Shown: positions 33,622 through 44,287 of the stretch, piece by piece
Position numbering within the stretch: the first letter of the stretch is position 1
How the letters are laid out: each line of letters opens with the position of its first letter
Source: Ascarosepion bandense
Taxonomy: Eukaryota > Mollusca > Cephalopoda > Sepiida > Sepiidae
DNA: 64,000 nt
Direction of reading: 5' to 3'
NCBI GenBank assembly: GCA_037127315.1
Contig: JBBBDQ010000350.1
Coordinates: forward strand, 3,775,501 to 3,839,500
The notes under the pieces: generated by a model
Told to the model about the DNA's origin: nothing
Database searches by the model: none
The model's input: the letters and a program-made list of their open reading frames with translations, nothing else
Position numbers and translations under genes: made by a program

Positions 33622-34082
33622 TGTAATCGATGGTGTTTCCCGTCGGTGAAGGGGTCGGCGAACGACAAGACAGGTGTTTGAGAAATACATCCTGTCGGGG
33701 CCTGGAGCGGATGTCGCAGGGTTATGAGTCGGGCTCGTTTGACCTTATTTCCGACAGCGGCGGAAATGACTACGGAGGCAAACAGAACAGGTGTCTCTTG
33801 GAATTACGTGGGCGTTGTGTGGGCAAGGCAAAACCGGAAGGAAAAGTCCCGGTTCTAGAAGACTATAAAAAGACCTCGACACACGGATTCGCCAGCGAGA
33901 ACGGCCAGTGGAAGCAGAGAGACACCACAGACAAGACTACACTCCCGTCGACCCATTCTATGTGCGCTCTCACTCTTCCATTCTCTGTTCCACACAGGTT
34001 CGTCGTCAGGAATAAAGATATAACCTTATATTTTTATATATGCGTGTTCTCGTTGTTTGTCGTCGTACGGCGATATATAACA
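33622..34082 (+). mobile_element. CpG-rich LTR-like segment with promoter and polyA signal
   Basis: A G+C-rich, CpG-bearing island in AT-rich surroundings. It holds a TATA box (CTATAAAAAG near 33863), a polyadenylation signal (AATAAA 34011-34016) about 150 bp later, and approximate TG...CA ends (TGTAATCG ... ATATAACA). This is the U3-R-U5 layout of an LTR. No coding body is attached, so it would be a solo LTR. A 192-codon ORF across it (33630-34208) runs through the TATA and polyA signals and resembles no protein family. Confidence 0.55.
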
Positions 34083-34151
34083 AATTTTTCTTTTTTCTTT
34101 AAAGCAATATTTTTTTTTATTTTAACAAATGTTACACCTGCAGCAAGGCCT

Positions 34152-34618
34152 AAGACAGTGGTTCCCAAACTGTACAGTGTGCCTCATAAGTGCAGCAGAA
34201 GGAGGTAGCAGGTGAGGCAGAATGACTGAACAACAATCAAACATTTAGAAACAGTTTTAAAAAATTCATAAACCAAAAATAAATATGATTTCCAAATTTA
34301 AAATATTATCATGGATTACTTGTAATTGCATGCATGAGCCCCAGTATATATAGTTATAAATAATTATTGATTAATTTTATCATTGTGATATTTTTGCATT
34401 ATATCAAGTATTAAGAATATAGTAACTAGGATCCGTAAATTGGAGGAGAGAGTTATCAGTGATATTGTTCTGACTTTGAATTCACAGTTATCTCTTTTAA
34501 CTCTATCACTGTATTTTATTCTTAAATGTACATTTTATCACATAAAATTTGGTAAGGTGTGAGCAAATGTTCCTTCTAAAAATATGATCCAGAGAAAAAA
34601 ATTTGGGAACCGCTGACT
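34152..34618. mobile_element. hAT-like MITE, copy 1
   Basis: Terminal inverted repeat CAGTGGTTCCCAAA (left) and TTTGGGAACCGCTG (right), typical of hAT-type ends. The non-coding interior is shared with 34755-35222 (ACATTTAGAAACAG, ATGATTTCCAAATTTAAAAT, TTGTAATTGCATGCATGA). Confidence 0.65.
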
Positions 34619-34754
34619 TATAATCAAAATGTGAACATCAGCCATTAGTATTGATAAGGAAGCTGAAGCTGGTATTGTTGTCATGGAAACAATTGTTTTC
34701 ATACTAACAATACCAGAGATTACTGCACGACTAAAAGCGTTAAAATATTCACTT

Positions 34755-35222
34755 ATAGCAGTGCTTCCCAAACAGTTGAGCGTATCTCATATGTGCACAG
34801 AAGAATATAGCAAGTGAGGCACATTGATCAAAAGACAGTCAAAGAATTTTTTAAATATTCTAAAATTCACATACCAAAAATAAATATGATTTCAAAATTT
34901 AAAATATCATTATGGATTACTTGTAATTACATCCATGAATCCCAATATAAATAGTTATAAATAATTATTGACTGATTTTATCATTTTGATATTTTTGGAT
35001 TATATGAAGTATAAAGAACATAGTAACTGGAGTCTGCAAATTGGTTATCAATGATAATATTCTGACTTTAAATCCGCGATTATCTCCCTTTAACCCTCCC
35101 TATGGAAATTTTTTACCATAAAGCTGCTTGTGCATTTTCATCAGAACTTCTCTTTGGTGAGGTGCAAGCAAATTTTAATTCCAAATATTCAGCCCAGAGA
35201 AAAGAATTGGAGAACTATTAAC
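34755..35222. mobile_element. hAT-like MITE, copy 2
   Basis: Same order of blocks as 34152-34618 and the same orientation, starting CAGTGCTTCCCAAAC and ending TTGGAGAACTATTA. It is more decayed at its right end. The two copies are 136 bp apart. Confidence 0.6.
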
Positions 35223-35508
35223 CTAAAGAAAACTGAGCTACAAAAATTATTCCCCTGTACAACATTTTTCTGCATTTTTATGAGGGGAAGAGTCTACTTA
35301 AGTAGTGTTGTGACATCCATCAGTAGTTTACCTCCACTTAGCACAAAACTATGATAATATGAGATTAACGTTTTTTTCTGTTAAACTTAGTCTAGCAGAG
35401 GACTACAAGTAGCTTAGCTTGTTACCCATCATACTATAGCAGGCTCCCAAGGATTATTATTTAGTAAATTAATTTTATTTATTGGGGTAAAGTATGAAAC
35501 CAGGTTAC

Positions 35509-35637
35509 CTTTTGATAAGTTCAAGTTTAAGATCAGATAATAGAGATCTTACTTTCTGGAGATCATTTTCACAAAAAGAGTCAAATTGGTTCATTTGTTG
35601 TTGGGTCATATCAGTCAGTGAAACAATTTTGGAACAC
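35509..35637 (-). CDS. STAT: STAT5-like transcription factor, coiled-coil exon
   Basis: A 129-nt exon: G completing Trp (TG from 42235-42377), 42 codons, then AG of a split Arg. Acceptor ttgtttag, then GTGTTCC; donor TCAAAAG, then gtaacctgg. The peptide CSKIVSLTDMTQQQMNQF ... LSDLKLELIK continues the STAT5 coiled-coil block WCEKLAEIIWQNRQQIRR and the last helix before TFII. Helical, Gln/Leu-rich, no proline. The coiled coil mediates receptor and partner contacts. Confidence 0.92.
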
Positions 35638-35780
35638 CTAAACAAACAAGAAAAGCAAATTGAGACGAAACATCCAAAATAATAGGAAATAATAAAACAT
35701 ATTTTTTCTGTCAAGTGCAATATTGTAGTCAGTGATTAATGGCAGGATATACCATAGGTTTGTTGGTTTCAATCCTACAA

Positions 35781-36057
35781 CAATGGTGATTTTCTAAGTG
35801 TAGCTTAGATGAGGCACAAGGCCGAAAGTAAGGGACACCCAGTGAGGATCAAACTCACTACTCAATTGTAATGATTCTAGCGAGACAAGCTTGTTAACCA
35901 TTACACCACCTCGAGGCACCCTTATTTTCTAAGCGCTGCTTAGATGTGGCATGAGGCCGAAAGTATGGGACACCCAGTGAGAATCAAACTCACTACTCAG
36001 TTGTAACTAGTTCTAGTGAGACAAGCTTGCTAACCATTACACCATGCCGAGGTACCC
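35781..36057 (-). mobile_element. Dimeric tRNA-like SINE with perfect 11-bp target duplication
   Basis: Two head-to-tail monomers (about 35781-35921 and 35922-36057). Each on the minus strand carries an A-box TGGTGTAATGG (plus coordinates 35898-35908 and 36034-36044) and a B-box-like GTTTGATCC / GTTTGATTC, followed by TCACTGGGTGTCCC and TTTCGGCC. The pair is bracketed by CAATCCTACAA at 35770-35780 and 36058-36068, so both monomers moved as one unit. Different from the main SINE of the window. Confidence 0.8.
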
Positions 36058-36064
36058 CAATCCT

Positions 36065-36475
36065 ACAAGAATGACTGTAAAACACTTGTCATTCTCCATT
36101 TTATAGCCAGAATTCCACAAATGCATGATGGGATTTTTTTTTCTAGCCAATAAAATAAGTTGGTTGTTGGTTTCATCTGACTCAGTCCCAGTCTATCTTG
36201 TCTTAAATCGGAATGCTACATTGGATTGTTCAAACATACATTCTTTTGTGTCAACTTCATTTCTTAGTTTGTGAACTTTTTGCCATATTACAATTGGTTT
36301 GCCTTATTACTGTTAATTTGCCTTGCATATATTGTTTGATTTCTTCAAACTATTTTTTGCCCTGTTTTTTTCTTCACTTTTTTGTTACTGCTTATCGTAA
36401 TCTTTGTTAATTCTGTATGTTAGACAGTTCTGTTACTTATTTTGCATTTAACCATGGCTATTCACTGCACAAGTT
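36065..36475 (+). repeat. Long interspersed repeat (pair with 54600-54985)
   Basis: Shared in order with 54600-54985: ATGACTGTAAAACACTTG, TTTCTAGCCAATAAAATA, CAGTCCCAGTCT, GTGAACTTTTTGCC, TGCATATATTGTTTG, CAGTTCTGTTACTTATTTTGC. Non-coding. Possibly an LTR, but TG...CA ends are not evident. Confidence 0.6.
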
Positions 36476-36810
36476 CTGAATCAAATTGTATGTCCATTGG
36501 GAAACTTGATATACAAAGACTTGAAGTGAAGTGCCCTCAACATATACTGAGTTCACCCTGAGAAATGCCATAGAGAAAATAATCTCAAGTACATAATTGA
36601 TCATCAAACAACATCAGAGGATGCATCAATATAAACTAGGAAGCAAACTAAACTGAATTTAGGATATTAATATGCAAGACAACCAAAAAAATAGGAAATT
36701 GTATAAATTCCCAACCTATGAGCTTTGGATTAGATTATTTTGATTTGTGGTATATAAACTTCAATGGTTTATTAAATACTGACAAGGTTTTAGGATAGGT
36801 TTGCATGAAT

Positions 36811-37025
36811 GTGCATTGTGGTGCAGTGGATATCAGCTTGGAACGAGAATTTGGGGAGCTAAGTTCAAATTCCAGTTGAATTCCTTGCATTCACTTATGC
36901 GAAAATACCCTTACGAAAGGTATTAATCCATCTCTTGCATGCAGTTATGGGTTAAATAACAGGACAGATTGAGTTCTATAGCCTTGGTTGGCAATCAGTC
37001 TACTGCAGGAAGTAATAGCAACCCT
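36811..37025 (+). mobile_element. tRNA-derived SINE, 3'-truncated
   Basis: tRNA-like head GTGCATTGTGGTGCAGTGG, B-box region GTTCAAATTCC and conserved body to CAGTCTACTGCAGGAAGT, then lost. Directly followed by a LINE-A 3' fragment. Confidence 0.85.
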
Positions 37026-37265
37026 TTCTTTGTCATCTTAGCAGTTTCTTTTCTTGCACTTCCTGCCTGTGGAACTCTCTTCCATATACTTATATACTTG
37101 CTTTCCTGATAGCTACACTCTCCAAAAGTTTAAATGCAATACCAATTACCATCTTCTATCTACTTCATTTCCATCCATCTTCTGTACCTCTTTTATTCTT
37201 TCTATGTAACCTCCTGCACACCAGTGGTATTTCTACTTTGCTTGGAATGAAATGATTATAAAAAA
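37026..37265 (+). mobile_element. LINE-A 3' end fragment
   Basis: Contains TTTCTTTTCTTGCACTTCC, TGCCTGTGGAACTCTCTTCC and the terminal TTTGCTTGGAATGAAATGAT. Non-coding remnant of the LINE-A tail. Confidence 0.7.
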
Positions 37266-37379
37266 CTTCTAACAGCTGTAGCTTTACCCCCTACCACAAT
37301 GAAAAGCCCACTGGCAGAAACTCATATCTCCTCTACTACAAAAGTGAACATTCTCACAGGTATAAAATTGCTGTTATAA

Positions 37380-37742
37380 AAAAATTGATTTACAAAAACA
37401 AAATAATCTCTTCTTTGGACGTATTATTTTATAAATGTGCTAAGCAACATTAAACAAATGCTAATCAACAATAACTTTCCTAACTTCATCATCAATGAAC
37501 AAATAAATTTAGCCTTAATGAAATTTAGGAAAATAGCACAAGACACATCCTCTGATACAAACAAAAATAAACAAACCATTAACTTATTCTATCATAACCA
37601 GATGTGTCCTAATTATAAACAGGATGAAACAGCAATTAAAAATATAATTCAACAATACACATCAGTCAATGATCCTAACAGACACCTAAGATGTATCTTC
37701 TATAAGACGTTTATATCATCTAATTTATTACCAACAACATGA
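37380..37742 (+). pseudogene. Penelope-like element ORF fragment (region before GIY-YIG)
   Basis: The frame 37437-37742 reads INLFYHNQMCPNYKQDETAIK, then IIQQYTSVNDP and CIFYKTFISSNL. PLE proteins and their relatives carry a similar segment between RT and endonuclease (N-Y-K-x-D-E ... I-Y-Y-K ... T-S-N-L). No RT or GIY-YIG motif is present, so this rests on pattern memory of the family. A stop follows the TSNL-like block. A different lineage from 16371-17618. Confidence 0.5.
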
Positions 37743-37919
37743 GACCTCAACCCGCACATGTAAAAATAGTGTGCGATGGATAAATTGTCGTCTAAATTAG
37801 ATAAAAATGGAAATAATACTGACATCTTATTTTAACATAATATATTTTAACAAAATTTGTTTATCAAAATTACAGCAAAATATCTGTAAATACTAAAGAG
37901 TAAATCTTTAAAAAAAAAA

Positions 37920-38175
37920 CCCATCATTCAACCATGACCTCCAGACAACTTTGTAATCTCCTACAACTCTTCTAGACAGTCTCCTTGTTTAAGTTGGTGA
38001 ATACTGCCATAATGCTTGCCTTCAGTTCATCTTTGCTGTTACAAAGAGTTTTGTTGGTCTCTCACTCAACTGCGCTCCATACATAACAATCAAGAGGGTT
38101 GCAGTCTTGGGAGTTAGGTGGCCAGATGTAAAGGTTGATGTGGTTGCAGAAATTGTCTGACAGCCATGACTGAGT
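37920..38175 (-). pseudogene. Mariner transposase C-terminal fragment
   Basis: The minus strand reads, with stops, the mariner C-terminal block: SWLSDNF-like start, PPNSQDCNPLDCYVWSAVE, ETNKT and KDELKASIMAVFTNLNKETV. The D in PNSPDxNPLDY is the third catalytic residue of the D,D34D triad. The fragment probably belonged with 39595-39900, which holds the preceding part. Confidence 0.8.
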
Positions 38176-38477
38176 TTCTGGTAAATACGGAATTAAAAGT
38201 AACTCTCTTCTCTTCACTGCTTACAAATTTCACAATCCAGTGTGAAATCTATTTTTGACCAATAGGTAAAAGGATTGATCCCATACTGAAGAAAAAGGAT
38301 GAAACCAAATTTTACGATCCAGTGTTAATTATTTTCTAACCAATGAAAGGGAGTGATTTACAAAACTGAGAGAAGTTAACAAGTCTGTGTGAAAAAGTCT
38401 TTTGCTAATATATAGAAAAAGAAAGTGGAATCAGTCAGATGGGAGCAGAGATCAGATCACGGCCACAATGTAAGGGA

Positions 38478-39124
38478 GAAATTTCGGTAAATGTTCGTTT
38501 TAGGTGCTGACGGCTTTTCCCCCTTCAAATTTCTCCAAAATAGCATTATTTCTGTGCAATTGTATATCCTGAACTCAAATCAACAATTAGTTATTGAACT
38601 TTTTCGCTTTGAAAGTCCATAAAAAAAATGAACTATATCTAACACTTTTTCTCTTCTGTAACTCTTACGAAGTCATGTAATTAACTGCAGAATGACGTTC
38701 TATGTAGGCAGCAATTTTCTGTCGATTTTCTTCCTTTACTGAAACTTCCGGCAATGAACTTCCTGTTATGAAAGTAATGAGTGTAGAAATACAATAGCGC
38801 ATTACTTTCATTACCGGAAGTACATCGCTGGAAGTATCAGTAAATGAAGAAAAATCAACCAAAAATCTGCCAAAATTCGTTCACATACGCAGTATGTCAT
38901 TCTGCAGTTAATTACATGACTTCGTGAGAGTTACGGGAGAGAAAAAGTGCAAAATATAGTTCGTTTTTTTTTTATGGACATTTAAAAAAAAAAAAGATAA
39001 GTTTCTTCAATAACTAACAGTTGATTTGAGTTCAGCCTATACATTTGCACAGAGATAATGCTATTTTGGATAAATTTGAAAGAGAAAAGCGTCGGGACTT
39101 GCAATGAAAATTTACCAAAATTTC
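38478..39124. mobile_element. Foldback element with about 300-bp inverted arms
   Basis: The left arm 38478-38779 and right arm 38800-39124 are inverted copies. The ends are GAAATTTCGGTAAAT and ATTTACCAAAATTTC. Inner arm blocks include GTAATTAACTGCAGAATGAC and ATGAAAGTAATG, with only a 20-nt centre. The arms differ by small indels (poly-A runs in the right arm). No coding potential. It probably interrupts a mariner copy, whose parts lie on both sides. Confidence 0.85.
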
Positions 39125-39594
39125 AAGCCGTTGAACCAGACATGCCTCAACAACATACATTCCTTCTCCTTTTCTTTTTTGCATGCTAGTTTCCTTTATC
39201 TCTTCTTCTTCATCCTCACCATTCTCACCGTCAACAAAGAAGAAGACAACAAGACACTTTAACTGACTTCTAAAACTTAACGTCAATAAGTACAATTTTC
39301 CTTTATAGCTTTTTCTTCCTTTCACAAATAGAAAGAAAGGAACATAGACTTTATTACTACCCTGTTAATCTTTGTCTGCAAACAAATATTTCACTACAGC
39401 TAGACTCTGGATTCATTTAACCTCATACTACACTTTATCTTTGAACATTTACACACTTAATAATGTCACTTCCTACAAATTAATGTTACTGTTACATAAA
39501 TAAATTTACTTTTAAACATACAAATGAAACATTTATTTTTTTCAACCTTCTGATGATGATAATCCTAACTTGTGGGGATTTCTGTTATGTTTGA

Positions 39595-39900
39595 CACAAA
39601 GCCAATTTAATAAACATAATCAAGCTCCCCATGTAGGTTCTTCTGCTTGTGTGGCATGGTGCAGAGTCCTGTTGCCAGACATAGGGTTTTCCAGCAGCCA
39701 CTCTCTTGACCCACTGCAGCACTGATTCCTCAAGGCACTTGATGTAGGCCTTAGTATTGGGTGTAAGGCCCTGTGGGAAGATGAATTGAGGCATTATGTC
39801 TCTATAACTAGTGATTACTCCAGACACCTTCGCAATCACCATATGGGTTCTTGAAAATGACTGAGATGGTCTAAAGTACTTGAACAAAACAGTAACAGAA
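39595..39900 (-). pseudogene. Mariner transposase middle fragment
   Basis: The minus frame (39585-39887) reads KVSGVITS.. DIMPQFIFPQGL, KRVAAGKPYVWQQDSAPCHT and SRRT. WQQDSAPCHT carries the second catalytic Asp of mariner transposases. After SRRT homology stops; the continuation is found at 37920-38175, about 1.45 kb away. Stops and truncation; inactive. Confidence 0.85.
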
Positions 39901-39984
39901 CATTAACTTCAGACAGTTTATCCACAATTTTGGCACAATACTCATCACCTTAATACAATGAAAAAATTAGACAGATCTTGTTGG

Positions 39985-40545
39985 TTCTTTCTAATTTGTG
40001 TGGAGGGGGCATCAGAGATCTAAGCTTTTGAATATTTGTAAAAGTGACAGAGGTAAGCCATATCTTGTCAGTGAGAAAGTGACTGGAGTCAACCTGCCAG
40101 GTCGATTACATTACAGATTTTCCTTTTCTGAAATGAATAGCAGGGAGGTCCCACCAGATATGACAGCACTATTCAATGCACGGGAAGATGATTGATTTAT
40201 ATGTGTAAGATGGATTCAGACAAGAAAAACTTCCTTGCCAGACACAGTGACCCAATTTTCCTAGCAGTAGATTTAGCTATTGATTCAATGTAGTCACATC
40301 ACTTGAGGTCAGCTGTGAGCATGAGGCTGAGGAGGCGTAGTGTATTGCTTTCCGGGAGACTAGTTTGATCCATAAAAATATGGGATAGGAGAGATTGTCT
40401 ATGGTGGTTAAAGGATAGCAGCTTCGTTTTAGAAGCATTAAAATTTACAAGCCATTTCTTACCCCAGTCCACCACAAATTCAATGTCTGCTTCAAGATCA
40501 GCAGCGAAGTTTCATGAAGTCACTGTTACGATGTCATCACTTGTC
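39985..40545 (-). mobile_element. LINE-A fragment
   Basis: Plus-strand blocks GAATATTTGTAAAAGTGACAG, CAGTGAGAAAGTGACTGGAG, CTAGCAGTAGATTTAGCTAT and CCATTTCTTACCCCAGTCC are reverse complements of the post-RT and C-terminal coding region of 13600-14100. A decayed, minus-strand copy spanning from after YADD to CLFYKYF. Confidence 0.75.
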
Positions 40546-40760
40546 AGGGCTAAGTTTTCAATCTGCTATATCAGCAATTGGCATGAACTTGCTCAGTTAA
40601 ATGGCAAACTTCTCTACATTAATCCTATTACTGTCCTATCTCTACCCCTACATCGGACACTTTATGATAAAAAGCCTGCTTGTTAAAATCCCTCTTATCA
40701 CTAAAACTACTGAAAAAAAAACAACAATCTTGATGCTAAACATTATCACAACTCAACACT

Positions 40761-40786
40761 ATATATATATATATATATATATATAT
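40761..40786. repeat. TA microsatellite
   Basis: (TA)13-type run followed by pyrimidine-rich sequence. No flanking Helitron ends are seen here. Confidence 0.85.
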
Positions 40787-41110
40787 TTTTCTTTTTCTTC
40801 CTTTCTTTAGTTTTTTTTTTTGAATGAGCAAGAAAATGTTTTTGTAGAATACCGTTACAAATATTTATTCTCGATATGGGCACATGAGTGTCTGTATGTA
40901 ATTCTTTTCTGGACGATTTTGAATATTAACTGTTATATCATTTGGGTCTGAAGATCAGCAGGTTTTGGATGCAAAATATGTATTACCCATGTAATTGTAG
41001 AATATCTAAAATTTTTTCGAGATTGTTACTCTGTTAAATTAAATAAATAAATTTAACATTGAGTTCTTTTGAGTTTGTCTCTATCAGAATTTACTCGACT
41101 TAAATACCAA

Positions 41111-41304
41111 AGACTGGTTGCTGACCAAAGCTATAGAACCCAATCTGTCCTGTTATTTAACCCATAACTGGAAGGAATAGACGGATTAATACCTCTCCCA
41201 AGGGTATTTGCGCGTAAGTGAATGCAATGAATTCAACTGGAATTCGAACTCGGCTCCCCAATTTCTCGTTCTGAGCTGATATCCAATGCACCACAATGCA
41301 CATC
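41111..41304 (-). mobile_element. tRNA-derived SINE, 3'-truncated
   Basis: AGACTGGTTGCTGACCAAAG to CAATGCACCACAATGCACA, the reverse of the SINE body and tRNA-like head. The 3' tail with GTCATGTCTC is missing. Confidence 0.82.
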
Positions 41305-41383
41305 CTCAATGTTCACAGAAACTAAAACTTTAGTGGTTAGCTAGCAAAGGAATCATTTGCATAACTTACACCGATTAGCTAAC

Positions 41384-41662
41384 TGTTGTGGCGGACCTAC
41401 ACCTTAACATGGTAATGGACTAACTCAATCTGAATGTAGACCATGTGACTAGTAGTCACCGGAGAGCACTAGTCTGGTACGAGTCAGACACCCGTAGAGT
41501 GACTTACCGAACAGAGACTTTGTGATATTCAAAACCACTTGCTCGTCAGCTAGACGAACAAGCTGGCATATTGTACCTTACCGTTATTTTGTTAATACAA
41601 TTGTTTACACTAATCCTGTGTTCCTATTTTTATTTGTGACCCCTTAAAACAGGGTTACAACA
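41384..41662 (+). mobile_element. Solo LTR with near-perfect 5-bp target duplication
   Basis: Begins TGTTGTGGCGG and ends GGGTTACAACA, giving the terminal inverted repeat TGTTGT...ACAACA. Flanked by CTAAC (41379-41383) and CTCAC (41663-41667), one mismatch, as expected of an integrase-made duplication. 279 bp. G+C richer than its surroundings; no internal retroelement body. Orientation is arbitrary because no clear TATA/polyA order is seen. Confidence 0.65.
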
Positions 41663-41927
41663 CTCACTATACTGACTATCTTTTAAGGAAGCTGATAAAC
41701 ACTTTCTTTCTTCATAACCAGACATTCTGGGGTTTGCGCTGATTCCGTTATTGCAGGGTAGCCACGTGCTGTCTTTCTGCAAAGATAGCATACTAAATGT
41801 TGTCTCTTTGGCCAACAGTGGTGAGTATCATATCATTATCAGCTGCTTCATCTGCATTTCATTACCGCTTCAGTAATGTTTAAATGATTGAACATTTTCC
41901 AAACAGATCTTATATATCAGTCAGTTA

Positions 41928-42178
41928 ATTAGCATACATGACACATGTTTGGCCAATCATGTCTCAAAAGAGACATGACTGACTGGGCAGAAGATTTTCC
42001 CACAGTAGTTTGTCATTACTTTCTGTGGTAGACTGGTTACCAACCAGGGCTATAGAACCTAATCTGTCATGTTATTTAACCCATAGCTGGAGGGAAGAGA
42101 CAGATTAATACCTTTCCCAAGGGTATTTGCATGTAAGTGAATGCAACAAATTCAACTGGAATTCAATCTCAGCTAATA
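41928..42178 (-). mobile_element. tRNA-derived SINE, head missing
   Basis: CAGTCAGTTAATTAGCATAC (3' tail), AAAGAGACATGACTGACTGG, TAGACTGGTTACCAACC, CCCAAGGGTATTTGC. The tRNA-like head is lost after TTCAACTGGAATTC. It ends 57 bp from the STAT exon at 42235. Confidence 0.85.
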
Positions 42179-42234
42179 TATACACAAATAGAAAAAAGTA
42201 CGAAATTGTTATCATTGTAAACAAGACCACTTAC

Positions 42235-42377
42235 CATTTTTGAATTTCTTTTATCTTATCTGTCTTCTTTCCATGCAATTTTTGGTCGTTGATCCAGTCT
42301 TTCAAGTGTTCATTTAGGATATTCTCTTGGGTTTCTTTAAGATTGATATAGATTCTGTTGAAAAGTTTCAGTAATAC
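42235..42377 (-). CDS. STAT: STAT5-like transcription factor, coiled-coil exon
   Basis: A 143-nt exon, phase 0 start, ending with TG of a split Trp. Acceptor tttcatacag, then GTATTACTG; donor CAAAAATG, then gtaagtgg. The peptide VLLKLFNRIYINLKETQENI ... NEHLKDWINDQKLHG ... IKEIQK(W) follows the STAT5 coiled-coil pattern [41 protein letters not shown]. The Trp spacing and the W-C junction with the next exon are conserved. Confidence 0.93.
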
Positions 42378-42959
42378 CTGTATGAAACATTTACACATTA
42401 ACAATTGTCACTAGCAATTGGAATTTTATCAACTCTTTCAGGAATTTTCCTCTGAAAAAAAAATTTACATTTAATAGTTGAAGAATTGTTGTAATGTTGA
42501 AACAATACATAAGCAACTGATGATAGAACAAATCAAGAACAAGGTAGGAAAGGTGTTTCAATATAACATGTTTCACTTTTATTAAAGCTTCTACAGAGAT
42601 CAGGTTAAAGATGAAAAATGAAAAGATTTTAATTTTTACAAAAGTCATGTATACTGGAATGTTGTTTGGGGTTGATTCTTATTGGCCAGTTATGTGTAAC
42701 ATGTATTAAAGCAGTAGATAATTATTTTTAAATGTATATGTGTCGAATATTTTGTATGTGTATGCATGTATAGAAACACTTGTTTGTTCACATGTATATA
42801 TGCATATCAATATGCGTGTCAAGTGTATTAAACAATGGGCATCTTTTTTAATATATGTGTGAGAAATCTATTGGACGGTAAAGTGTATGAATGTTTGTGT
42901 TTATTGATTGGTAACATTAGTTAATATAAATGCAAATGTGAATATCTTCTTTTCTTCAT
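42378..42959. other. Unassigned intronic sequence
   Basis: AT-rich, without domain or repeat unit. The 42391-42648 minus ORF is hydrophobic by base composition and has no support. Confidence 0.4.
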
Positions 42960-43440
42960 ATGCTGTGTCCCTTCAGGACATAGGCGATCATGGACTTCCA
43001 CTTGGCCCAGTCTCTTGTCACTTTTAATATTTTTCCTTTTGGTATCTCTCCCAAACCCTGCTCCACCATTCATTTGCTCAAATCTATCAAATATGTCTCA
43101 CGCTGCTTTCCCCTGTCTCTCTTTCCCTCTATCTGTCCTGTGAGTATTTGAATCTCCAGGCCCTCTTCCCTCATTACATGTCCCAGGAACCTCAGCTGTC
43201 AATTCCTGATGTTAAGTATAAGTTTTCTTCTTGTTTGCATCCTCTCCAACACCTCACTGTTGCACACGTGCTCAGTCCATGGTATCCTCAGCATCCTTCT
43301 GTAGAATCACATTTCTAGTGCCTCAAGTCTCTCCTTCAATCTTGAAGAGATCATCCAGTATTCACAGCAATACAGAAGTAATGATATCACATAGCAGTAT
43401 GGCACTCTTTTCTTTTTTTTTCCAATGAGATTTTCCTGTC
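42960..43440 (-). pseudogene. RTE-like LINE ORF2 C-terminal fragment
   Basis: The minus strand, with stops, reads SSRLKERLEALEM, RRMLRIPWTEHV, EVLERMQ, LRFLGHVMREEGLE and AKWKSMI. This is the C-terminal tail (after the RT) of non-LTR elements of RTE-like type, where W-x-x-x-x-S/N-E-x-V-L and F-x-GH-x-x-R motifs occur. Probably the same family as the RT pieces at 45870-47500, which lie further upstream on the same strand. Confidence 0.7.
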
Positions 43441-43703
43441 TCTCAGTATTCTGGTTAGCTTTTGAAATGTGTCCCTGGCCATCTTAGGATTTCAGTATCG
43501 CACTTTCCATCTAAGTATAAATGAAATGTTTGCAGACATTTTTGATTAAATTGTTGAAATTGTAGCAAAGATGTATACATGCTGTTGTCACATTTTTATT
43601 GTGGGCTGACAAAACAGCTTGATTGTAATAAATTTGGCAGTTGAAATCTTTCATTAAAAGGTAGGAGTTGGTATTATTTCATCTAATTTGTATTTATTAT
43701 TAA

Positions 43704-44211
43704 ACTAGCAGTATAGCCCGGCGTTGCTCGGGTGTAAGGAAAGCTTTAAAACTAATCCATGGTCCTGGAGCTCACACTCAGCCTAAAGAATATTTGTGAA
43801 GTTTGGTGAAAACCGGATAAAAATTGTGGATTTGTATAAAGGACATACAGACAAACAGACACACACACAAACATCTTGCCTTTTATATACATATATTATC
43901 AATTTTCTGCACTATTGTCAGAACTGCAACCTTGAAACTTCTGAATATCGTTTCTTATGTCTTTGTCTATGAGTGTATCAAATTTGATTAAAATTGGACC
44001 ACTCCTTCCATAACCCAATTTTTTCGATTATTGACTTTCAATATTTATTGGGTGTACCTCGACACAAAACCTAGCTAAGAACACTCGCAGACGCTTATAG
44101 TACAACTGTGTAAATTTTCAAGAAAATCGGTTCAGCCATTTCGGAGTCTATAGGTAACGGATACACACACACACACACACAGACAAAGTTCCATTTATAA
44201 ATAAGTTTAGA
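43704..44211 (-). mobile_element. Helitron-like element, complete copy
   Basis: The plus strand opens ACTAGCAGTATAGCCCGGCG, then TTGCTCGGG (a perfect CCCG/CGGG hairpin), and closes ATAAATAAGTTTAGA. All internal blocks are in family order. The most intact minus copy. Confidence 0.75.
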
Positions 44212-44287
44212 TTTTATGTATTATTCAGAACATTATTTTTATTAAAATAATATATTTATGTAATATTTAGAATATTATGTATTACAG

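Noticed and set aside
33630..34208. 192-codon plus-strand ORF as a protein gene
   Set aside because: It runs through a TATA box, a polyadenylation signal and into AT-rich sequence. Composition is irregular and no family is recognisable. Better explained as chance openness in a CpG-rich LTR-like unit.
37743..39600. Intact mariner gene
   Set aside because: Only the middle and C-terminal parts exist, 1.45 kb apart, with stops and no terminal inverted repeats that I can place.
41630..41815. Minus-strand 61-codon ORF as coding
   Set aside because: It overlaps the end of a solo LTR, has no homology that I recognise, and no splice sites fit the STAT phase.
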